NCBI RefSeq assembly: GCF_964355755.1 | Contig: NC_092676.1 | Span: 14,058,288-14,122,287 of the forward strand | Reading direction: 5' to 3' | Length of the DNA stretch: 64,000 nucleotides | From: Antedon mediterranea | Lineage: Eukaryota; Echinodermata; Crinoidea; Comatulida; Antedonidae | Program-made: the position numbers and the translations under genes | The notes under the pieces: generated by a model | The model's input: only the letters and a program-made list of their open reading frames with translations | The model's database searches: none | Told to the model about the DNA's origin: nothing | Part shown: in pieces, positions 22,301-34,300 of the stretch | Layout of the letters: each line of letters starts with the position of its first letter | Numbering within the stretch: the first letter of the stretch is position 1

Positions 22301-25300
22301 TCAATCAATCAATCAATATTTATTATAATCAATAATATTATACAAATAGTTGATCTGCATACACTGAATACGGTACAGTAGGCTTGAACATTATAGGAAT
22401 TTAGGACTACGAGTATGTTTTTTTACTGAAAAAAAAACAACAATTATTGTTAATTATCTATTAATTTTAATAATTTAATAATACTGTAACTAATTATTAT
22501 ATTATGCTTTTAACACTCCGAACTTTCGTGCATTCATCGTAATTGTATATGCCCTGATTATGTAACGCCTAACATTATTGATAATATTAATTATAAGCCA
22601 ATGAGTTCATTATTGGTAAGGTTATATCAAGGAAAATATATCCGTGGGGAAGCCTACTTTACCCCCTTTCATTATACTACCATTACAAAAAATGTTCTAT
22701 CTATAGAAGTTTTACAATTCTATGTTAATCTATAGAAACAGATAATTTCTATAGAAATGAATTTACAGATTCTACCCCTAGAGTTTTATAGAAATTGCAG
22801 AAGAATTGTTATCATTTATTCATAAATCATATATTGTTTGTCAACAACAATACTGTATACTGTAAAATTAGCATTATGACTTCAGACTTAACTGGGGTTT
22901 ACCAAGATTAGGTAAGAGTTTTTATGGGTACGGGTTGGTTTGGGTACGGGTTGGTTTGGGTACGAGATGACCAGCATCCATTCATGAATGCGTCTACAGG
23001 CGCGCGTAAGCCTCCTCCTGATCCTAGCTCAGTGTTTACAGTCATGTCATGACAAAACTCACTCCAAATAAATGTATTAACAATTAAAAAGATCCAAAAA
23101 CAGTATGAAAACATCATATTAATTTTTAACTTTGTATAATAAAGACAAAAAAGAAGTTTTTGTTTGTTTTTTGTGGCTTATTTTTACAATTTATTGCCGA
23201 AAACAACATTTTCATTGGGCTTTGCCATTGCGCTCCTCATGTTTCAGATTCGTCTATCCCTACTCGTCGTGAGAGGCGCCCTATCTCGAGCGGTTCTCTA
23301 ATTTTTGAGCGAAGTGTAAATCTTCCTACTACACTATCTTTGCTGAAAGTGACTAGTTGAGGAGTTTGAGTAAAACACATGAAAAGATGTAGTGCTAATA
23401 TGAGACAGATATGGAAGAATGCCGCTGTACCGTGACTCAATACACGTTCCGAAAAGTATCTGAGACAGCTATGGAAATAACCGAGACAGAATTGTTTTCA
23501 TAAGTTTTTGCATTTTGTTTGTCTAGATCAAAATTATGCATATGCCTACTTTATTATATAGATATAGTTACTATTAAACAACTTACAATTCAGTGGTTTG
23601 GTTCAAACTATTGAATGTCCCGGATGCAATTGTCTCCAAACTACTGTTTCTCAATGACCTTAAAATACAAAGCACATGTTCGTGAAAACTATCTTGAAAG
23701 ATTAATGGTTTAATAAAAAGTGTTATATAATAGTAAGAATAGGCCAATATATCACACGAATTGAGAATTTTCTTCGTTACGTGTTTAGAAGAGAATCAAT
23801 ATAACAGGGACTTTACGAAACATGACGGTTACAGGCCCGTAACCAGGGGGGGGGGGGGGGATCGGGGGGATCGTACGATTTCGGTCGTACGATCGCTGAA
23901 CAGCGAGTTCCGCTTGGCCTCCCACTTTTGTTTTGCTGGGCATACTAACACAACACGACGATTGTTCACTACAGGCCTAGTCAAGCCTTAATAAATTTAA
24001 TTAATATATATATATATATATTTTAACTAAAATATAAAAACCTAACACTAAAATTTACAAGATAAGTTCTATTTGATAACTGCTGAACATCGTGGTTCTG
24101 GAGCTAGCGAGCTGTACACAGAGCATAGTTGTTGTTTGGTTGACATAACAGGGTATTCCCCTACACAGGTCTCCGCGTGCGTGTGTGACGTGCCCAGCCA
24201 GCTGCTTGATAGAGAAAGCATGCAGCTCACACGGACGCAAGTGCAAGATGCAATGGTTGAGTGAATTCAGGGATCATCTTAATTCCATGGTTTTTTACCT
24301 AAACACCACATGATGGTGAATATGCCTGTTAAAGTCTCAATGATACGATCCCTAATGTACCATGTTGTTGCTAGGAGGCTTGAAAGGAAGAGGGATCTAG
24401 CCTAATTTCGGTCGGCAAGAGAATGCCGTCCTCTGACAATATAAGGTCGGCAATATTAAGGTCGGCAATTGAAATTTGTGGGCTGGAAATTACACCAACA
24501 ATATAGTTCATAAACAAAAGAGAATAGCCGGAAATGCGATTTGCGGCCATAGGCCTATAGAGAAAAAAAATTCGAGGGTATGGTTCCAGTGGCGGATCTA
24601 GCGGGGGCGTATTTTTTTTTTTAATTAAATAGATTTTAAAAACACGTATCGTTTCGACGGTCATCAATCACCGATGGTTTGCACATTTTCATAGTGAAAA
24701 TAGTACGTCGGAGCACATCGTCAGCTTGATCGCATTCCACCAAGCATGTACGTCGACATCCTTTGTGTACTATCAATCTCTAGCGTTACCAACGATCATT
24801 CACAGTTAAGTGTAAAAGGAGCAAGTTGATAAAAGCCACGTGGTGAGCTTGGTCGCGTTCCACTAAGCAGGCGGCATTCTTTGTGATCGTCACTCCCGTA
24901 TTGTAGAGTAGCGGTACCTCAGACGATCAATAGAGTTGATGAAGCCACATGGTCAGTGCTACTATACTACGCGCCCATTTATTAAGTACAATAAAAACAA
25001 AGGCTAGGACTGTATGCCTATGAAAATTATCCCGTTAGGGCTAAATTTGATTAAAACGTATTACTATTAAAATATTAACAATGCTGCAGCATTTCATGAC
25101 CCTTGTTGTTTTATTTGCTTTCCCGTCGATGATTCTCATAAACACATCGCGATGACATCATGACAAAAGACGTGTTTTGTTTTTTTCAAATCACTAAATA
25201 TAATGTAATCGAGCCGGACCGCTAATTTTTAAACGATCGTTTAAACCAGGTCGTTGAATATGCCGTAATTTTAATTGTCAAAAACATGACCGTCAGTCGA

Positions 25301-28300
25301 TGGCTCGGAGTTTCGATAAATCTCGCGTCGCATGTGTTGCGTGGTGAAAACACTCTCAGCAAGTTTGCTTCATTAATATGCATGAGACTCTGTGACGACC
25401 CGCTTTAACGTGACGTCATTTTACTTTAGCTGCATGCGAAGTATAGTGACCGCGATCGACCCGGCGGCGATTATTTTTTTTCGTACATAAGTTGGGGACC
25501 CCCTCATGAAACGTCACAAAATAAACATGAATAATTCATCAGTTAAATTTTCTTGTTCCGTGTGCACCCAAGCGTATAGCAACAAGAAGTGATTACACAA
25601 GTGCGGTACGATTCTAGGCCTATCTCCGCTGTTGTTGCGGCGTGCGATTTCATAGAAGAATAGCGGCATTTTGTGTGGATTGTCGAAATAATCAGCCTTT
25701 AGTTTATGGTGTTTTTAATATAATTTATTACTAAAGAATTACGTGTTAAAATTATAGTTTCTATTAATACTATTATGTATTAATACTATTATGCCTAATT
25801 ATTAGTCTCTAAACCCATGTCTATTCTAGTAGTAGCTGTGGGTGTGTGTGACGTGTGTGTTAGGTATGACCAAAGATAGTTATCTTTGGTATGACACAAT
25901 CCGAGTAATAAGTCAGCAAAATTAAACAATAAATTACACAAAAATACATTTTTTATTCTCGTGGGTCAAATCTTCCCATCTCATGTGTTCATATACGCGC
26001 ATTTTTAAAGTTCCTTTGAGTACATGCATATTGTTTGATAATAAAATAGCAGAATTAAAAAAATACAGTACACAAATTATACATATTCTTTATTCTTGTG
26101 GGTCTAAGCTTTCTTTGGGCTATGTCCAATGAATTACTACTTAGTTTAATGTCTTGCCTAGCTGTCGATTAGCCTCGACTCGACACATTTTGTGTGAAGA
26201 AGAGTGCGCGAAGGCAATCACGTGAATTGACTTATTCTAGGCCTACTGTAGAAAGTATCGTATCGCAGTTGTGTAATCACTTCTTGTTGCTATACGCTTG
26301 GGTGCACACGGAACAACAAATTTAACTGATGAATTATTCATGTTTATTTTGTGACGTTTCATGAGGGGTCCCCAACTTATGTACGAAAAAAAAAATCGCG
26401 GCCCGCTAGGCTAGTTTCCCTTTGCACCTGCCTTGTATTTTAACCAACTTTATCCTGAATACCACAGCTTAGAATTAGTAGGCCTACTTTAATGAAGAAA
26501 AATCACATAAAAGTAACAATAAATCCATTAAATTGGTGATTTTACAGACGTTGTTTTTCTCGCATTTCGCACACTCAATGTTCAATATTTTGGTTTCTAT
26601 GGAACGCCAAAAGAGCAAAATTAATTAGAGGCTAAAAACTCTGTGGAATCCATTTATATTTAACGCATTATTTGGTGAAAATCAAGTACAATTTCAATAG
26701 ATTTTGTCACTGTCAGTAAGGAAAAATGTTACTGTTGATAATGTACACGGTTTCGTTAACCTTTTAAAGAATAAAATAGAAAAATTCATCATAATATCCT
26801 TAGTAGGATGTCCTAGGTCTAGACTAGGTAGTAATGTTGATTTAGGATCGATTATTATTCGTTGAAAACAGAACAGTATCAGCAGTAACATATTACAACA
26901 TTTTTATTGACAAATTAACAAATATATTGAAATGAAACGTGTTTTTCACCAATAAATGCATGAGAAATTGACGCATTCCACTGAGTTTTAGTCCTCTATT
27001 ATCGTTGCTCTTTTGGCGCTCCATAGAAACAAAAATATTGAACATTGAATAAGTGAAATTCGCGAACAGTGTGCGAGAAACACGCCTGTAAAATCATTAA
27101 TTTAAGGATTTATTTGTTACTTTTTATGTGATTCTTTCATTAAAGTACTCATGAGGTATACTTCTAAGGTGTGGTATTCACACGATAAAGTTAGTTATCA
27201 AATTTGGAGTAAAAATACAAGCGAAGGAAACTAGCGCCAGGTTTATTAGTACGTAATATACCTAGCTTACTAAAACAGGAATAGTGTATCATTATTAAAT
27301 ATTACACCAATTATTATTATATCAAAATTGATTAAATTATTTTCTACATAGGCCTCTTATCTAGGTTAGGGCTAAGCATATTAGCTAAAGTTTAATTTTA
27401 GGCCTAGTATTACAATTGTCGGACGTAAGTCTTTTTTCACACGCGCTCCAGAATTCTGTCGCAATTTTTTTCTTTGCGGCATGTTATTGGATCGGCATAT
27501 CAGTTACCTTTTATTCACCGCCAGTTATTGAACTTGTCCTGGCAATCGCTGTTCACCTTATTTGCGAGAGAGGTACACGTGTTGTTCCTAGAGAATGGAA
27601 TGTCAAAAATGTCTTTGGCACGCCGCTCAGAGAGAAGTCTGTGCGTTGCTGCTGAAACCACGTGCTATAGGAGGGGAATGCACCACAATCCTCTGAGCTG
27701 AGGGCTGAATCATTCCGCTACCTGCTAAATAGTAAAGAGGGATTTTCCATCTCTCGGGTCTACCGGATCTAGGCGCAGGGGTGTGACAAAATATTATTTT
27801 CACTCTGCTATGTTCGAGAGACATGTGAGTGAACACGCTCGAAATGCCAACAAACATTGCAGTCATTTGATGAGTGTGTCGCTATAACAATTATTGTTTA
27901 TCGAAAGTTGAAGACTGTCGTTCAGATTTTTGAACCGTAGTTTGGGCACTTTTGTAAAAGTAAAATTTGACACGATATGACTTGAATGAAAAAACAATCG
28001 TTACATAAAAATAAACAACATGATGAGTGTATACACGAATCTATTTAGATACGCTTGTATCGATTGATTATTAGGCCTATAATATAGCATAATAGCACGT
28101 TAAGCTATGCCTCGCACCTTTTTGAAATTGTAAACTATATGCCTCGCATGCCTCGCACTTTTGGAAATGATAAAATGATGCCTCGCACAAATATTTGGCA
28201 TGCCACGCTTGCCTCGCGTGCCTCGCTGCCTCGCACTTTGTCAACACTCCTTTCTTTGGGCTATGTCCAATGAATTACTACTTAGTTTAATGTCTTGCCT

Positions 28301-31300
28301 AGCTGTCGATTAGCCTCGACTCGACACATTTTGTGTGAAGAAGAGTGCGCGAAGGCAATCACGTGAATTGACTTGGAATCCTAGGCCTAATGTATAGAAA
28401 GTATCGTATCGCAGTTGTGTAATCACTTCTTGTTGCTATACGCTTGGGTGCACACGGAACAACAAATTTAACTGATGAATTATTCATGTTTATTTTGTGA
28501 CGTTTCATGAGGGGTCCCCAACTTATGTACGAAAAAAAAAATCGCGACCCGGCGCGCGTGTAAAAAAATAATACCGGCCTAGACTAGGGCAAGTTTATAA
28601 TATAAAGGTGAAAAACATCGTCGCGTTGTAAAAATTTAGATGTAAAGCACAGGCAAGTTGTTAGCTTGCTTTTGGTACCCTAGGTAAGTATCAGCTGCAT
28701 ATTCCACATGTCGTAATTTGCGAGCTTTAGAGTGTTTGGTAAATGACATTATGAGATGTTTGTAAATCGTTTTAAACGACTTACAATGCGCTAGAACGCC
28801 AAAATTTCCAGGGGCCGTCGGCCCCTGGATCCCGACCGGGGGCCCTTGGCGGCCCCCTGGCCCCCAGCCAATGTTTGCTCGCTTCGCTCGCAAAGCTACG
28901 CCACCTCTATTTCAATATCCTGGATCCGCCCCTGGGTTCCACTAAACAACTTAACGATCCACCCCGCCGTCAAACCTGGTTACGGCCCTGGGTTAGTGGG
29001 GGAGGACGACGAATATCCGGTGTTTTCTAGAGCGTATAATCATAACAGTTGTTACAACCGTTAATGTAGAACAATCCACCGCATATGTAGTAAAGCCTCC
29101 AGCTTATGTAGAAACACCAACAGCTTATGTAGTAAATAACAAGAATATTTCTTACAAAAAACGCTGCTCGCTTATTGTTATTGCTAAGGTCAAGTCTGGG
29201 GGTCACTTCATCTCGCCTAGATACTTCAAGTATCCTATTACAAACAAAAACTTCAATGGACTGTTTTGATAATAATTCAATGATTATAAAGTAGAGCAGT
29301 TAATGACATGAGCTGTGCATTTTATTACCAAAGCATGAAACTTGGCACAAAGTTTCTATAATGTATATAGATTCAAAATATCGGGGGGTGCCAAGTGTCC
29401 AACGTCCGGTATGGCGGCCATCTTGATTTCAAAATGGCCACCATAAAAACAAAAAATGTTCATATCTTGGCAACTATACACATTAGAGACTTAATTCTGG
29501 TCTCAAATTGTTCACAAACTATATATTTCTATTTACTCTAATGAAAATTTTCGTCCAAAAATGACCGGAAATGACGTTTCTTTCAGTTTGACCTTTGACC
29601 TCGTATTTGTATATCTCTGTAACTACTGGTCATTTTCAATCGATTTTGGTGTCATTTTGTTCAGAATAAATACATTTATATTTGTAGTAATGAAACATTT
29701 TCACATAAAATAACCGGAAATACAATTTATGACCTTTGACATTTAATTATTGATTTTTAATTATGTGAATATACTGTATGTGGTTTTTTGTGGTCTTAAA
29801 TGCACCTAATTTTGAACTTTGACCTGATAGGCGTAATTATATTAAATGATTAATGTACTTAAATTGTATATTGTACATAAAATTGGTAAATATTGTGCTT
29901 GGTGGTACCATTAGTAGTTCAACGATGTTGGCACCTTCTGATTCGCTAAAAGTTTTAATAGTTTGACAGAGGAAATAACATACATGTTATGGAATACCGT
30001 CAAACCTCGAAAAGGTGATAGTATGAGCTTCTTTTCGAGATAGACTGTATTTGAATGTCAAATGAATAGTATGATGATCGTGTTTATATCAATATATTAT
30101 TAATGACCTTACAAAGAACCCTTTATATTTCAACAATCAAGCCTCAGTTATTCTACAATTTATTGTTTTCCAAGTGGCTGGTAGGCCTATTTTGATTGCA
30201 TCTTCTTTTTGTAGGCCTATGCTTCCTCGGTAATATGGTCCTACCCCTCCTTCTTTGTCTGTAGATGGTCTTATACCCCATTCTTTGTCTGTGGATGGTC
30301 TTATACCCCCCTTCCTTGTCTGTGGATAGTCTTATACCCGCTTCTTTGTCTGTGGATGGTCTTATACCCGCTTCTTTGTCTGTGGATGGTCTTATACCCC
30401 CCTTCTTTGTCTGTGGATGGTCTTATACCCGCTTCTTTGTCTGTGGATGATCTTACACCCCTTTCTTTGTATGTAGATGGTCTTACACCCCTTCTTTGTC
30501 TGTGGATGGTCCTACACTCCCTTCTTTGTATGTGGATGGTCCTACACCCCCTTCTTTGTCTGTGGATAGTCCTACACCCCCTTCGTTGTCTATGGATGGT
30601 CTTATACCCCCTTCTTTGTCTGTGGATGGTCGTGAACCCCTTTCTTTGTCTGTGGACGGTCTTATACCCCCTTTTTTTGTCTGTTGATGGTATTAAACCC
30701 CTTTCTTTGTCTGTTGATGGTATTACACCCCTTTCTTTGTTTGTGGATGGTCTTACACCCCTTCTTTGTCTGTGGATGGTCTTACACTGTACACCTCCTT
30801 CTTTCTCTGTGGATGGTCTTATACCCCCTTCTTTGTCTGTGGATGGTCTTATACCCCCTTCTTTGTCTGTAGATGGTCTTATAATCCCTTTTTTGTGTGT
30901 GGATGGTCTTACACCCCCTTCTTTGTCTGTGGGTGGTCTTACATCCCCTTCTTTGTCTGTGGATTGTCCGACACCCCCTTCTTTGTCTGTGAATGGTCCT
31001 ACATCACCTTCTTTGTCTGTGGATGGTCTTATACCCCCTTCTTTGTCTGTAAGTGGTCCTATACCCTTTCTTTGTCAGTGGGTGGTCTTACACCCCCTTC
31101 TTTGTCTGTGGACGGTCCTACACCCCCTTCTTTGTCTGTGGACGGTCTTACACCGCTTTCTTTGTCTGTGGACGGTCTTACACCCCTTCTGTGCCTGTGG
31201 ACGGTCTTATATCCCCTTCCTTGTCTGTTGATGGTATTACACCCCTTTCTTTGTCTGTTGATGGTATTACACCCCTTTTTTTGTGTGTGGATGGTCTTAC

Positions 31301-34300
31301 ACCCCTTCTTTGTCTGTGGATGGTCTTACACCCCTTCTTTGTCTGTGGATGGTCTTACACCCCTTCTTTCTCTGTGGATGGCCTTACACCCCTTTCTTTG
31401 TCTGTGGACGGTCCTACACCCCTTTCTTCTTTGTCTGTGAATGGTCTTACACCCCCTTCTTTGTCTGTGGATGGTCCTACACCCCCTTCTTTGTCTGTAG
31501 ATGGCCTTACACCCCTTTCTTTGTGTATGGATGGTCTTATACCCCCTTCTTTGTCTGTGGATGGTCTTACACCCCCTTCTTTGTCTGTGGATGGTCTTAC
31601 ACCCCTTCTTTGTCTGTGGATAGTCTTATACCCCCTTCTTTGTCTGTGGATGGTCTTGTACCCCCTTCTTTGTCTGTGATGGTCTTATACCCCCTTCTTT
31701 GTCTGTGGATGGTCTTACATCCCCTTCTTTGTCTGGACCCACTACTTTGATTGATTGATTAAATCAGACATTGTTTCTTGTATGATTAGGAGACCAAGAC
31801 CTTCAAAGTGAAAGTCCACAAGTGGATGCCTAAAAAGGTCTTGTACAGAACAGTATATTGTAGGTCCATGTCACTAATTTGAGAATTACTTGAATAATTA
31901 TATTGAGATGTCTTTTACGAATTGATTTGGTTCGGATTTTGCTAAAAAATCAATGAGTAGAGAAAATCGAGGAAAAGGATACAGATGGTTTACAGCAAAG
32001 GCCCATTACCATAAAAATGGAGTACATTTTTTTAGATGCAACGAAAATGAACAAGAATTATTTGAGTTTCTGACTAATGAAAGTAGGTCTACTGCACAAA
32101 TGCAGGATAAGTTTGTAGTAAGTTTGAAAGACGGTATTCTCTTAACTCATGAAAATGAAAACTTTCCGAACTTGTCTCGTATGCAACATCAAAGAGGCCA
32201 ACGAAAGAATGCTACTTTACATCAAAAATATTTCCAAATGGCATCTAACAATTCAATTCAACTTTTATTTCAGACAATTGTCCATATGGTATAATACATT
32301 GCAAAAAAAAAAGATGATGGAGAGAGGACCAAAACTTTTATCTAACGATTGACACATCACAGTTTAGCAAACAAGTCGGCATAGATGAGCTCAGTGATTG
32401 CTGTTTCTCAGTGATCTGTCATACTTTACGCCTATCCTATCACATCAAAAGTCAAAAATTCAGAATAATAATTCCTGCTCATTTTTGCAGTGTCATTTAT
32501 TTCGTTAAAAAAATTAGGTGCATTTATACCAGTCGAGCAGCAAAGTGCTCATTTAACCGTTAAAACGCTGTTTTTTAACTGCGCAGGTCACTGAGCATCG
32601 CCAAGTTATAGTGACTTCCGGTTCGCTTTTCACTTCGCGGCAAGCATTTTGCATGGGAATACCCTTACAAATCTGCTGCAATTTCCACCATCCGGGTTAA
32701 ATTATATCTTTCTATATTTGGAAATTGTTACTCCTAATATGGAAGATTATTCCCGCCACAAAATTTTGGTATAAATAGCCCAGGAAATGACGACAGAGCT
32801 TATTGAAGAAAAAAGTGCAGATGGAGGTGTTCGTTGAGGTAGGCTACATGATTTATTTGTTTGGTTTCGTAGGGAATCCGGCACTTTTCTCATCAGCACG
32901 GAACCTTTATAAAAACTTAGTGGTTGGTTATTAGGTTATTAATCTATCTTTTCTGAAAGTTTAAGCTTGGTTCAGCTTGTGGGACGGATTCAATATCCGT
33001 TCAAAGCTGGGGATATATTCTAAGCAGACTCCATCTAGGATTCGTATGTTTAGTACAGGCCGTGTGGTTGAGTAATTTCAATCCTTCAAAATCACTATGT
33101 GCAATCCGTTTTTAAACCAGTTAATATACCAAAATATGTTATTAGTAGCTTTATTATTTTGGATTTGGTGCTAGTTTGGTAAATATTGCAATATAATTGT
33201 AGATTATTTGGTTGTAAAAAAATGTACCCAACTTGTAGTATTATCTAGGCCTAGGCTAGGCCTAGCCCATTTGACGGAAACCCAGTGCTATTTGTAGGCG
33301 GATAGAGAGCGCCGCAGGCTAGTTTTTAGTGGCATATCGCCGACTTATTATAATCAATGTGAAGCCATATTATTATTATGTTTAAAATGTTGAATCTATA
33401 TCCACTGGATTATGGATATATATCGTCGGATATTTAAAGAAAGGCCTAGGCCTAGACCTTTTGATTTATTTAATTAATTTAGGACTATATTACGGGAAAT
33501 TCTTTGCCAAAGAAAAGAAAATACGTTGTGGCTGTTGGAGGTTTGTAAATATATGACAATAATGTAGCCTAGGCTAGGAAGGACTGTAGGTAGGATGAGG
33601 TAATTTGGATGGTCGTACATATGATATTTATATATACAGTATTGTGTATAGTAGTGATCATGGCGACAAAATTTAGGATGACTAAATTTGACATTAAAAT
33701 TATTTAACTATGAATAGCTCATTATTGGTGTTTTTTTTTTCTTTCAGGTTTCTAAGAATAAACTATCCGACTTGTGATTCATCTTGTGCTGCAAAAACAA
33801 TCCTATTTTGATATTTGTAAATTGATGTACGTAACAGATGTCTTTTAAAAATAAAAAAAAAATAAAAATTTTTATTATCGCGATGATTTAACTCAAATAT
33901 TGACATATTATACAGATATTGACTGCTTAGAGGTTAAATATAAGATTTGACATCCCCGAGGGAATGATATTAAGTTCGAGGGAATATATATTTCCCGAAG
34001 CGCCAGCTGAGGGAAATATATATTCCCCCGAGAACTTAATATCATTCCCGAGGGGATGTCAAATCTTATATTTAACCGATATAAAAGGCAATATCTGTTA
34101 TATTATATAGCCAAGAACAAGTCTGCTGGGTTGGGTGAAGCTAGGCTAGGCCTCCTAGGCTAGCCTATAGTATTTGTATTGTATTTAAAACAAGCCTGCC
34201 TAGACACCTTACCTTGTGAAGAATAATATACAGATAATTACTAATTAATGATTCCTTGGCAATAAAATATTCACTTAGGCCTAGGTCGTTTAAATTAACA

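Larger units (their letters stand above)
24587..28934. mobile_element. Nested DNA element with CAGKGGCGGATCYAG ends
   Basis: The left tip CAGTGGCGGATCTAG and right tip CTGGATCCGCCCCTG are inverted with two mismatches, and GGTTC flanks both sides. Its right end contains a GC-rich block (28800-28870). No transposase is seen; the interior consists of other repeats. Confidence 0.6.
23832..28990. mobile_element. Outer DNA element with CAGGSCCGTAACCAGG ends
   Basis: The left tip CAGGCCCGTAACCAGG (23832) and right tip CCTGGTTACGGCCCTG (ending 28990) are inverted copies with one mismatch. GGTTA flanks both sides and may be a 5-bp target duplication, though 5 bp can match by chance. No transposase is visible. 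It lies in the giant receptor intron. Confidence 0.65.

Noticed and set aside
28636-28893. Proline/glycine-rich ORF at the right end of the nested element
   Set aside because: It is a translation of the GC-rich terminal repeat and has no domain or start context.
30241-31735. CRISPR-like appearance of regular repeats
   Set aside because: Units are contiguous without unique spacers, and the window is plainly eukaryotic.
30265-31750. Long plus-strand ORFs (61-291 codons) over the 30-bp array
   Set aside because: They are the minisatellite read in three frames; the unit length is a multiple of three and the products are pure repeats without any domain.
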